A model generated the notes under the pieces. The model had not been told where the DNA came from, made no database searches, and saw nothing but the letters and a program-made list of their open reading frames with translations. Positions 48,395 to 55,994 of a stretch of 64,000 bases of DNA are shown piece by piece. Both the position numbers and the translations under genes were made by a program. Every line of letters begins with the position of its first letter. The stretch's first letter is position 1. Source of the DNA: Massilia horti (lineage in GTDB: Bacteria; Pseudomonadota; Gammaproteobacteria; Burkholderiales; Burkholderiaceae_D); the NCBI RefSeq assembly GCF_004614195.1, contig NZ_SPUM01000081.1, positions 1 through 64,000 on the forward strand, given 5' to 3'.

Positions 48395-49416
48395 AGCTTG
48401 CCAGCGCCCTGCGACATCAATCTGGCGAACCCCGCTTCCAGCAGGGCCCGCTCACCCCACTCCGAAACACGCCGCTTCGTGGACGCACCCGATCCGTCCA
48501 CTTCACCAGTGACCAGTGCGTGAAGGAGCGGGAAAACGGTGGGATGGGCGACAACATAGTTCTTGATCAATGCCCCGCTGAGTACTGCACGATCTTCGCC
48601 GATGGCCACAAGCATTTCCGGCAGATCCAGTTCCGGATCCTGGTCCAGGGTCCGAAGGACGATCTCGCGATGGACCTCGCAGGGAAGGCGGCGAAGCATC
48701 CTTGCCCCTTCGATACCGGCGGTTACGATCCGCGTCGGCTCGGTTATTGCAGACAGCTGCTTCTTGAGCAACCGGCTGCGGCCGAGCTGCGCCCACCACA
48801 GAAAATCCAGTTCCTCACGATCCAGCGCGGCATTGCGACTCAGCGCCTCAACTGTATCGGCCATCGCTTTCTTGAAATTATTGGTAACATTGTTGCCGTC
48901 AATGGTGATCTCTACGTCGGACGGGTCGGGAACATTGATCCGCTCCCTTGCCTTCTCGGCCACCGTTGCGCTCCAGCGGGCAGCCGCATCAAGAACTTCA
49001 CGGCGGAGATTCTCGCGTCGGTCGGCTGCAAGTGCCGGTTGATAGGCAAGTGCGGACCAAAGTGCAGTGGCATAGACATCGGGGATCGACCATCCACCCG
49101 CGCCCGGGCTGGCACCTAACATAGAAACCATTGCCATGCCAGCACAGACGCTAACGTCGAGCGGGCGCTCCTCGTATAGGAACGAGGGTGCCTTTTTCTG
49201 GATCGCCTTCTGGATTTCACCGCCGAGAGTGGGCGAAGGGGTGCCGTCGCCGCCAAGCGCCTCGGCAACATCAGCTGCCTTAGAGACGATCGTCGATACC
49301 TGTTTTTCCTTTCCCCAACTGGTTGCGAGGCTGGTTGCCGCCGCGCGCCGGGAATCCACATCGCTATCGCTTACGGCGACGCCGGAAATCCGCATGTGAA
49401 CCGCAATTTTGTCCAT
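48391..49416 (-). CDS. GTPase-associated system helical-domain (GASH-like) protein
   Basis: A 341-residue, almost wholly helical protein (SRRAAATSLATSWGKEKQVS, LDFLWWAQLGRSRLLKKQLS, MLVAIGEDRAVLSGALI). It fits the helical protein of predicted GTPase-associated systems both in fold pattern and in position between a phosphoesterase and a GTPase. ATGA overlaps at both ends show strict coupling. I see no catalytic motif. It may transmit the GTPase state to an effector; that is inference. Confidence 0.66.
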   Translation of the reverse strand: MDKIAVHMRISGVAVSDSDVDSRRAAATSLATSWGKEKQVSTIVSKAADVAEALGGDGTPSPTLGGEIQKAIQKKAPSFLYEERPLDVSVCAGMAMVSMLGASPGAGGWSIPDVYATALWSALAYQPALAADRRENLRREVLDAAARWSATVAEKARERINVPDPSDVEITIDGNNVTNNFKKAMADTVEALSRNAALDREELDFLWWAQLGRSRLLKKQLSAITEPTRIVTAGIEGARMLRRLPCEVHREIVLRTLDQDPELDLPEMLVAIGEDRAVLSGALIKNYVVAHPTVFPLLHALVTGEVDGSGASTKRRVSEWGERALLEAGFARLMSQGAGKL

Positions 49417-50783
49417 TACCGTGCCCCGTCCTTCCGTTCACCAATTAATTGATCGATCATCTTCTTGACCTCAGCCAACTTTCCATTCCGGACCAGCATA
49501 TCAAACAACCTGCGTTCCAGCCCCTGCGACATCCGCTCATCGGAATTCTCCGGAAGCGCGTCCAGCTCAACGAGGATGCGTAGGCGCTCTCCTTCGAGCA
49601 GATCGCGGAAGAACCGGAGCCGGGCGATCTCATAACCTTCTTCCTTCGGTGACATGGGCTGTGGCTCCCCTTGTAAGGACTCCATCGGGACCATTTCGAT
49701 GGTCGGCTCCACGGAAAATGTGCTCCCCTGGGCAATCGGTGTATCTGCAGGTTGAGCGGTCGTAGGCGCGGCGGCTGGACGATCCGCCTTGCGAAAAAAC
49801 GGGCACGCTAAACGGAAGTTGGGATTCTGCCCGCCCAGACGTTTATGATCAGCCTCGAAACAGGTACGCTTCGGATTCCACGCTCTGGGGTGCATCGTCA
49901 CCGATAATCCATCGTTTTCTTCATCCCAATCAAATTCTATTATGTTATAGGTGAAAGTGAAGACTTCGTTGGACTTATAGGGGACGGTAGCGCCGGCGGC
50001 GAGCATCATCACATCGCAGCCCGCCTCGACATTATCGATCGACACCTTCGGGTTGTGTTCATGGCCTGATATGAATACTCGAGCCCTGCTGCGGATGTAA
50101 TCCCGCACTTGATCCTGATCTTTGTACCAGTTCAAAGGGTGGTGAACGAGGACAATATTTTCCACTCCGATTGTACGGGGGATGATGAACTGACGTGCAC
50201 CTATCACCAGTTCCGGGTGCTCATCTCGCTCTTCGCCATGGCAAAGGAGGGAGGAGTTGAACCTGATAAAACGAATCGCTCGACCGGGCGCGAGATTCAC
50301 TTCCATCTCGGACGCAAAGATACCTTCGTTGTTGAGGGGACAGTTGTAGCCGAAGCTGAAGCGGCCATAATCCTCGAACCGGGCGAAAAGTGCTGCCCGA
50401 TCCGTCGAATTGTTCAGGATATCCTCATATTCCTTGGGGCCACCCGCACGAATGTGGTCGAGAATCTGCTTTCCAGAGAACGACAGCTTTGATCGGTCGA
50501 GATCATGGTTGCCTGGCACCATCTGAACACGGTGGATCTCCACGCCGATATTCGCCGCCAGTTCGTCCAGCCATTTGCCAGCGTCCTCATATTCCGCCCA
50601 TTTTCCAGACTGTGCGATATCGCCGGTGACCAAGATGCCGTGAGCGACCCCGCCAGCTATATTTGAGACGACTTCCTTAGCATCGGCAATCAACTGCTGT
50701 TTTACATCAGCGTGGATGTGAACCCGATCATCCTTTTCCTGACCGAAATGGATATCTGACACGTGAACGAAGACTGCCGGCAT
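49416..50783 (-). CDS. Calcineurin-like metallophosphoesterase, probable effector of GTPase system
   Basis: ATG 50783 precedes the conserved first strand; a longer reading adds an unlikely leader crossing the promoter. The 455-residue product has all metal-binding motifs: D10 and H12 (SDIHFG), D55 (TGDIAQ), N92-H93-D94 (GNHD), H214/H215 and H241/H243 (GHEHN). These enzymes cleave nucleotides, nucleic acids or phosphoproteins. After an acidic/proline linker, the last ~100 residues are helical (GYEIARLRFFRDLLEGER, RLFDMLVRNGKLAEVKKM), like small adaptor domains that couple effectors to GTPases in predicted conflict systems. It is the first gene of the five-gene operon. Confidence 0.8.
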   Translation of the reverse strand: MPAVFVHVSDIHFGQEKDDRVHIHADVKQQLIADAKEVVSNIAGGVAHGILVTGDIAQSGKWAEYEDAGKWLDELAANIGVEIHRVQMVPGNHDLDRSKLSFSGKQILDHIRAGGPKEYEDILNNSTDRAALFARFEDYGRFSFGYNCPLNNEGIFASEMEVNLAPGRAIRFIRFNSSLLCHGEERDEHPELVIGARQFIIPRTIGVENIVLVHHPLNWYKDQDQVRDYIRSRARVFISGHEHNPKVSIDNVEAGCDVMMLAAGATVPYKSNEVFTFTYNIIEFDWDEENDGLSVTMHPRAWNPKRTCFEADHKRLGGQNPNFRLACPFFRKADRPAAAPTTAQPADTPIAQGSTFSVEPTIEMVPMESLQGEPQPMSPKEEGYEIARLRFFRDLLEGERLRILVELDALPENSDERMSQGLERRLFDMLVRNGKLAEVKKMIDQLIGERKDGAR

Positions 50784-50798
50784 ACGCCCCCCAAGCTG

Positions 50799-50841
50799 CG
50801 GCCTATGAAATATATAAGGCCGAATGATACCAGAATGGCAA
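50799..50841 (-). promoter_or_regulatory. Likely promoter and operator of the GTPase-associated operon
   Basis: On the minus strand TTGCCA (50836-50841) and TTATAT (50812-50817) are 18 bases apart, a reasonable sigma-70 pair. The -10 region lies within an inverted repeat CGGCCT (50799-50804) / AGGCCG (50817-50822), so a repressor bound there would block transcription. No regulator gene is inside the operon. Confidence 0.45.
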
Positions 50842-51051
50842 CTTCTGTCACCTACATTCACTTTTTACCATCGAAGGTGTATGTGCCAAACTGAAGGTCC
50901 GCCCCGGCACCGTTCGAAGAAGAGCAGCAGCAAGGATTGCAGATAGAGTGATATGCAGTTTTCGGTCCGGCCCGTACTACTCCATCCAGGCTCGAGTAAT
51001 CGATCGACTTGGAACAGCGCGTTGCCGTTGCCAGTGTTCGAAAATCGCTAA

Positions 51052-51068
51052 CCGTTCTGTCAGAACGG
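51052..51068. repeat. Palindrome downstream of tssK
   Basis: CCGTTCTG and CAGAACGG form a 17-base palindrome about 25 bases beyond the tssK stop. It may act as a weak terminator or protein site. The remaining bases of the 50862-51092 gap hold no supported gene; a minus-strand frame here has an odd cysteine cluster but no ribosome site. Confidence 0.4.
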
Positions 51069-51092
51069 ACAGGCGTTGCAAAATGCGCGAGG

Positions 51093-52328
51093 TCATGACG
51101 ATAGCGCAATCAGTTCCAATGCGAGATTCGGGAAACCATCAGCCGTATATATCCAAATTGTCCGCGCCTTCATCAGGTTCGCGTACTTTGGACTGTTTTG
51201 GCCCAATGCAAAGTAGCAGGTGTTAGGCCGCATCGGCAGCGCCGCTGGGACTTGCGACATGTGCACGAGCTCAAGGCCGGGGAGCGCGACCAATACGCTT
51301 TCCTCAACATCGTCCGGGGCGCCAACCTTGAAGCGCGAGCTAACGCCACTGATTAGTTCGGCGGCCGGCACATCCGCGCTGACGCACAGGTAGAGCGTAC
51401 TCTGGGGCGTGATCTTGTAGGATTCGAAGCGTCCGGCATGATAGGACGGCTTGACCTTCGAGAGTGGAATTGGAATATACCGCGGCGACACAACCGTCTC
51501 GATCAGCTCGCGTACGATCGCGTATAAGCGCGCAAAGCCGGGGCCCGGGTCGGCGTGGTCGTAGTCGGGCAGGTCGGCGTGCGTCCGATTTTTTGAATAG
51601 GCCATCAGGCCGCCGGCCAGGCCGAGCAGTTGCTCGAAAACGCGCTCTGGGTGCAGGCGCGGATGGCGTTCGTAATGCTCCAGCATCGCCAACGACATGC
51701 TAATCGTATGTAGCATCCAGAACGACGAAGCATCGGCGATTCTGAGCTCGATCACGTTGTCCCTGGGCTCGCTGTGCAGGCGGTAGAGGGCGTCAACCTT
51801 GGCGCGCAAGGTGTCCAGCAGGCGCCTCAGCAGCGCATGCAGGCCGCCCGCCGCGCGTACTGAGACGCTCGGCGCCATGAAGTAAGCATCTGTTCGGAAA
51901 CCACCACTCGGGTCGCGCACCACGCGCACCACCGGCAGACTGACGAAGGCGTCGCGCGGGATGGCCGGTGCCAGCAACTGAAGACGGCTCGGAGCAAGCG
52001 GATCGCGCCTTGCGGGCAGGCCGGCGTGAAATGTGAACGCGGTCTCGGTCGGCGGCAAGGTATCCAGTTCGACCGGATCGGGCAGCGCATCGCCCTGGGG
52101 TGCGTCGTAGATCGTACCATCCTGGAAGACGAGCGACAGGTCTTCCGCGCGAAGGCAGTTGTTGGCCAGCCCGTCACGATCCCATATGGCGCGACGCACG
52201 CCCCATGCGTACGGGTGGAGTGTGACTGTCATTGCATGCAAGTGGCTCTCGTGGTACTGGTCCTGCTGCTGGAACGTCTCAGGGCTGAGGTACATCCCTT
52301 CGCGCCAGATCACCCGTGCCTTTTCCAT
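51093..52328 (-). CDS. tssK: T6SS baseplate protein TssK
   Basis: A 411-residue protein with the conserved TssK opening VIWREGMYLSPETFQQQDQY and YAWGVRRAIWDRDGL, a middle YFMAPSVSVRA, the helix region FWMLHTISMSLAMLEHYE and HPERVFEQLLGLAGGLMAYS, and the C-terminal RTIWIYTADGFPNLALEL. TssK links the T6SS baseplate to the membrane complex through TssL. It is transcribed away from tssE. The genes that commonly follow tssK (tssL, tssM) are not present; the next gene on that side, 310 bases away, starts the GTPase-associated system. Confidence 0.92.
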   Translation of the reverse strand: MEKARVIWREGMYLSPETFQQQDQYHESHLHAMTVTLHPYAWGVRRAIWDRDGLANNCLRAEDLSLVFQDGTIYDAPQGDALPDPVELDTLPPTETAFTFHAGLPARRDPLAPSRLQLLAPAIPRDAFVSLPVVRVVRDPSGGFRTDAYFMAPSVSVRAAGGLHALLRRLLDTLRAKVDALYRLHSEPRDNVIELRIADASSFWMLHTISMSLAMLEHYERHPRLHPERVFEQLLGLAGGLMAYSKNRTHADLPDYDHADPGPGFARLYAIVRELIETVVSPRYIPIPLSKVKPSYHAGRFESYKITPQSTLYLCVSADVPAAELISGVSSRFKVGAPDDVEESVLVALPGLELVHMSQVPAALPMRPNTCYFALGQNSPKYANLMKARTIWIYTADGFPNLALELIALSS

Positions 52329-52385
52329 GTGGCCCCCTTTTCTTGTTGCCCCGCAACATAAGCATGGCTATCTTTGAGGGAGAGC

Positions 52386-52409
52386 AAATTGCGTTCCCGC
52401 AAGCAATTT
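52386..52409. promoter_or_regulatory. Inverted repeat between divergent tssK and tssE
   Basis: AAATTGC at 52386-52392 and GCAATTT at 52403-52409 form a perfect 7-bp inverted repeat with a 10-base spacer in the 168-bp gap between divergent genes. A dimeric regulator bound here could coordinate both directions. The gap must also hold both promoters, but I see no clear pair. Confidence 0.42.
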
Positions 52410-52496
52410 CAAACTCTTGATGGCCTCAAACGCTGTTGTTGTCGAATAATGACTCTAGGAATTAAAAGTCGCAGATTGAAGACGACAGGAGGCGGC

Positions 52497-52970
52497 ATGG
52501 ATAAGGTGTTCGAGTCGAGCGTATTGGACCGGTTGATCGGGCATCCCACAGAGCCACAGGGAGACGGGCGGATGCGGTTGACGCTCGAAGAACTGAAGGC
52601 AAGTGTGGCGCGCGACCTCACCGCGCTGCTGAACACCCGACTCGTGATCACTCCAGACGAGATGGAGGCCCATCCGGCCTGCCAGCGTTCCATACTCAAC
52701 TATGGGTTGAGAGACTTCTCCGCCCTGTCTCTGACGAGCAGCAAGAACAGGGAAACCATTTGCGTCGCGTTGCGCGAAGCAATCGAGCGCTTCGAGCCGC
52801 GGCTGACCGGGGTGAAGATTACGCTTGTCAGGCGGCGCGGTGGCTTGAACCGCCTGTCGTTCGTGATCGCAGCCACCTTGGCGGCACGTCCCGACGAATC
52901 GGTCTGCTTCGACGGCGCGTTCGAACCGTCCAGTTTGCAGTATGTAGTTCGGCAGGCAACGCAGCTCTAG
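52497..52970 (+). CDS. tssE: T6SS baseplate protein TssE (gp25-like)
   Basis: ATG 52497 follows AGGAGG. The 157-residue product has the TssE pattern: SVLDRLIGH near the N-terminus, LEELKASVARDLTALLNTR, LNYGLRDFSAL, and REAIERFEPRLTGVKITLV. It is a wedge protein needed to start sheath assembly and is homologous in fold to the gp25 protein of the injection locus at 8.0 kb. It is followed by tssF after 12 bases. Confidence 0.92.
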   Translation: MDKVFESSVLDRLIGHPTEPQGDGRMRLTLEELKASVARDLTALLNTRLVITPDEMEAHPACQRSILNYGLRDFSALSLTSSKNRETICVALREAIERFEPRLTGVKITLVRRRGGLNRLSFVIAATLAARPDESVCFDGAFEPSSLQYVVRQATQL

Positions 52971-52982
52971 CTACTACCGGCG

Positions 52983-54812
52983 ATGCGACGCCTGCTGCCC
53001 TACGTCGAGCATGAACTGGCTCTGCTGCGTGACTATGCGCGCGAATTCGCGCGCCAGTATCCGACCCTCGCCCCCGCGCTCGGCCTGCATGGCAACATCT
53101 GCGAGGATCCGCACGTCGAACGATGGATTGAAGCGACCGCGCTTCTCAACGCCCGCACTAGCATGCGGCTCGATGCTGAATATCCCCAGTTCACCGAGGC
53201 GCTGCTGAATGCGAACTACCCACACTATCTCCGGCCGTTCCCCGCCTGCTCGATAGCACGCGTTGACCACACCGCCCACGCCACCCAGCTGGCGGAGAAG
53301 CCACTGGTGATTCCTCGCGGCGCCATCTTGAATGCCGTAGAACACAAGGGTGTCGTGTGCCGCTTCAGGACCGTGTACGACTCGGTGGTCCTGCCGTTGG
53401 CCGTTACAGAAGCAGTCTTCCGCCCGATGATCGATGCGCCAGCGTCGATTGTGCTACCGGCGGGAGCCATGACCAGCATTAGCCTGACGGTCGAAGGCCC
53501 CTCCCCCGCGTCCCTCCAGGCATTGGGGCAACGCCCGCTCCGTCTGTACATCGACGGTCCTCAGCCGTTTTGCGCGACGCTGCGCGATACGCTTTTCATG
53601 CGTTCGATGGCGGCGTACCTGCAGGTCGATGGAGGCCCAACCTGGCGTCGACTCGATCAGATGCCGCTACGTCCGGTCGGGCTGGCCGACGACGAAGCGT
53701 TGCTGCCATTCCCGGCAGCGAGCCATCCCGCATACAGGATACTGAGCGAGTATTTCGCATTTCCTGAAAAGTTCGACTTCGTCGACCTCGATCTAACCAT
53801 GCTCGCCCCACTGGTGCCTGCGGGCGCCAGCCGCCTTACGCTGCACCTGATGATCACGGGAATACGCGCAGGCTCCGACATGGCACGCGTCCTGGCGTCG
53901 CTGTCGGCACGGAATCTCGCCACGGCGTGCACTCCGGTTGTCAACCTGTTCCCGCAGCGGGCGGCTCCGATCGCTCTCACACATCAACGCGTGGAATATC
54001 CGCTGATGGCCGACGCCAGCCGGCCAGCGGCATACGAGGTCTACAGTATCGACGACGTTCGCGTCGTGCGCGAGACACCGCATGGCAGCACCATCACTGA
54101 ATTCCACCCGTATTACTCGCTACGACATGGCAAGGCCGGGCGCCGCGGCCATTACTGGGTAGCGCGCCGCGACGAAGCGCTTGCGCTCGCCCAGGCTGGC
54201 CACGAACTGCAACTTTCGCTGGTGGATATCGACCTGGACCCCACGTCCATCGAACTGGCGACGGTATCGGTGGCGTTGACCTGCACCAACCGCAACCTGC
54301 CCCACGACCTGCCGTGGGGCGCACCGGGCGGCGATCTGACACCCGAGCTACCTGCCGGAGGGTATCCAATCCGGTTCCTGCGACGGCCAAGCGCGACATT
54401 GCGTTTCTCGTCGGAAGCGCACTGGCGCCTGATCGCGCACCTATCGCTGAACCACCGGTCACTGGCCGACCTGGAGTCGTTCAAGGAAATGCTCACGCTC
54501 TACGACATCGCGGACTCGCAGGTGACGCAGCGCTTGATCGCCGGGCTAACCGGCTTGTCGCAAAAACAAGCGCGGGCATGGATAGACGACGAACAAGGCG
54601 GTGCGCTGGTTCACGGGATCGAGGTGCAGCTGACCGTAGACGAAGATGCTTTTGTCGGCGTCAGTCTGCATGCGTTCGCACAAGTCATCGAGCATTTCCT
54701 CGGCCTTTATGTGCACGTCAACAGTTTCGCGCAACTGGTCGTGATCTCGAAACAGACCGGGAAGGATCTGATCCGATGCCAACCCCGAATCGGCGCTTTG
54801 AGTCTTCTCTGA
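52983..54812 (+). CDS. tssF: T6SS baseplate protein TssF
   Basis: A 609-residue protein with the canonical start YVEHELALLRDYAREFARQY, then RWIEATALLNARTSMRLD and YPQFTEALLNANYPHYLRPF. Later GAPGGDLTPELPAGG and VEIQLTVDEDAFVG-like sequence match the family. Two copies of TssF with one TssG form each baseplate wedge. Its end overlaps the tssG start by 37 bases, showing close coupling. Confidence 0.93.
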   Translation: MRRLLPYVEHELALLRDYAREFARQYPTLAPALGLHGNICEDPHVERWIEATALLNARTSMRLDAEYPQFTEALLNANYPHYLRPFPACSIARVDHTAHATQLAEKPLVIPRGAILNAVEHKGVVCRFRTVYDSVVLPLAVTEAVFRPMIDAPASIVLPAGAMTSISLTVEGPSPASLQALGQRPLRLYIDGPQPFCATLRDTLFMRSMAAYLQVDGGPTWRRLDQMPLRPVGLADDEALLPFPAASHPAYRILSEYFAFPEKFDFVDLDLTMLAPLVPAGASRLTLHLMITGIRAGSDMARVLASLSARNLATACTPVVNLFPQRAAPIALTHQRVEYPLMADASRPAAYEVYSIDDVRVVRETPHGSTITEFHPYYSLRHGKAGRRGHYWVARRDEALALAQAGHELQLSLVDIDLDPTSIELATVSVALTCTNRNLPHDLPWGAPGGDLTPELPAGGYPIRFLRRPSATLRFSSEAHWRLIAHLSLNHRSLADLESFKEMLTLYDIADSQVTQRLIAGLTGLSQKQARAWIDDEQGGALVHGIEVQLTVDEDAFVGVSLHAFAQVIEHFLGLYVHVNSFAQLVVISKQTGKDLIRCQPRIGALSLL

Positions 54813-55843
54813 TCGAGCGGCTCTTCGCCGAGCCCTATCGCTTCCAGTTCGCGCAAGCGGTACGGCTGCTCGAACTATGGCTGGGCAAGGCCGGGGCCAG
54901 CGGCGAGACGTTGCAGCGCACTATCCGCTTTCGTAACAGCACCTCACTGGCCTTCCCGCCCAGCGAGCTGGAGGCGGTTCAGGTGGAGGACGAAGACGAC
55001 CAGCACGCGCAAGCCACATTGATCGCGGCGCTAGCCGCTGGCCGTGGTGGCGCCGTCTGGATCACCCCGACGTTCATCGGCCTGCTCGGATCCCATGGCG
55101 CCCTTCCGCTCCACTACACTGAGAGCATCGTCGCCCAAGCCACGGAGTTGCACGGCGACGGCGCGCGCGCATTTTTCGACATGATGTCGAGTAGAACGGT
55201 TGCATTGTTCCATCGCGCATACTGGGCCTATCGTGTCCACCACAACGCGACGCCAGATGGCGCAGACAGGTTCCTGCCGCTGCAACTTGCGCTCGCCGGC
55301 AGTCCAGAATGCCTTTCCACCCAGCAACGCGCCAGCACGCGCGTTCCGGCCGATGTCCGGGCCTATTACTCGGCCGTGCTGCGACATCGCCCGGTTAGCG
55401 CAGCGCTCATCGAACGGGTGCTGTCCGACTATTTCCAACTGCAGGTCGCTGTCGAGCAGTGCGCGGGCCGGTGGGATGAATTGCCGCCCGACAGGCGGAC
55501 CCGGCTCGGCGTGGCCAACACATTTATGAAGCGAGGAGCAATCCTCGGCTCGCGTTGCTGGCGTCGCGACCTGACCCTCCGGCTGCGCTTGGGTCCACTT
55601 GCACCCCAACAGTACGAGGACTTCCTGCCTGGCCGCGAGGGAACACTGGCGCTAGCCGAAATGGTAGCCCTGCTTAACCTCCCAAATTTGCGGATAGATG
55701 TCACGGCGATACTCCGGGCGGAAGGCGCCCTCCCGGCACGGATCGGTGCCGACGCCTGCGGTCGCCTCGGGTGGGACGCATTTCTGCTCACCACGCCGGA
55801 GAGCCGTGATCGGCCGGACCTGTGCTACCCACTACCGATCTGA
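54776..55843 (+). CDS. tssG: T6SS baseplate protein TssG
   Basis: ATG 54776 lies inside the end of tssF, giving 355 residues. Conserved parts include ESSLIERLFAEPYRFQFAQA, VRLLELWLGK, TPTFIGLLGSHGALPLHYTE, FFDMMSSRTVALFHRAYWAY and LRLRLGPLAPQQYEDFLPG. It pairs with TssF in the baseplate wedge. No tssH (clpV) follows; the next gene is vgrG after 151 bases. Confidence 0.93.
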   Translation: MPTPNRRFESSLIERLFAEPYRFQFAQAVRLLELWLGKAGASGETLQRTIRFRNSTSLAFPPSELEAVQVEDEDDQHAQATLIAALAAGRGGAVWITPTFIGLLGSHGALPLHYTESIVAQATELHGDGARAFFDMMSSRTVALFHRAYWAYRVHHNATPDGADRFLPLQLALAGSPECLSTQQRASTRVPADVRAYYSAVLRHRPVSAALIERVLSDYFQLQVAVEQCAGRWDELPPDRRTRLGVANTFMKRGAILGSRCWRRDLTLRLRLGPLAPQQYEDFLPGREGTLALAEMVALLNLPNLRIDVTAILRAEGALPARIGADACGRLGWDAFLLTTPESRDRPDLCYPLPI

Positions 55844-55994
55844 ATGCTGCGACTAGGCATCGATAAGGAGAATTCACGACGCTCAACACTTCGTCAGCCA
55901 TTGATCACGAAAGATACGGGAGTTCGGTATCCGATGAATACTTGATGTTTTTTGACCGCTTTCGGGATGTCCGCAGGCAAGAACTGGTGGAGAC

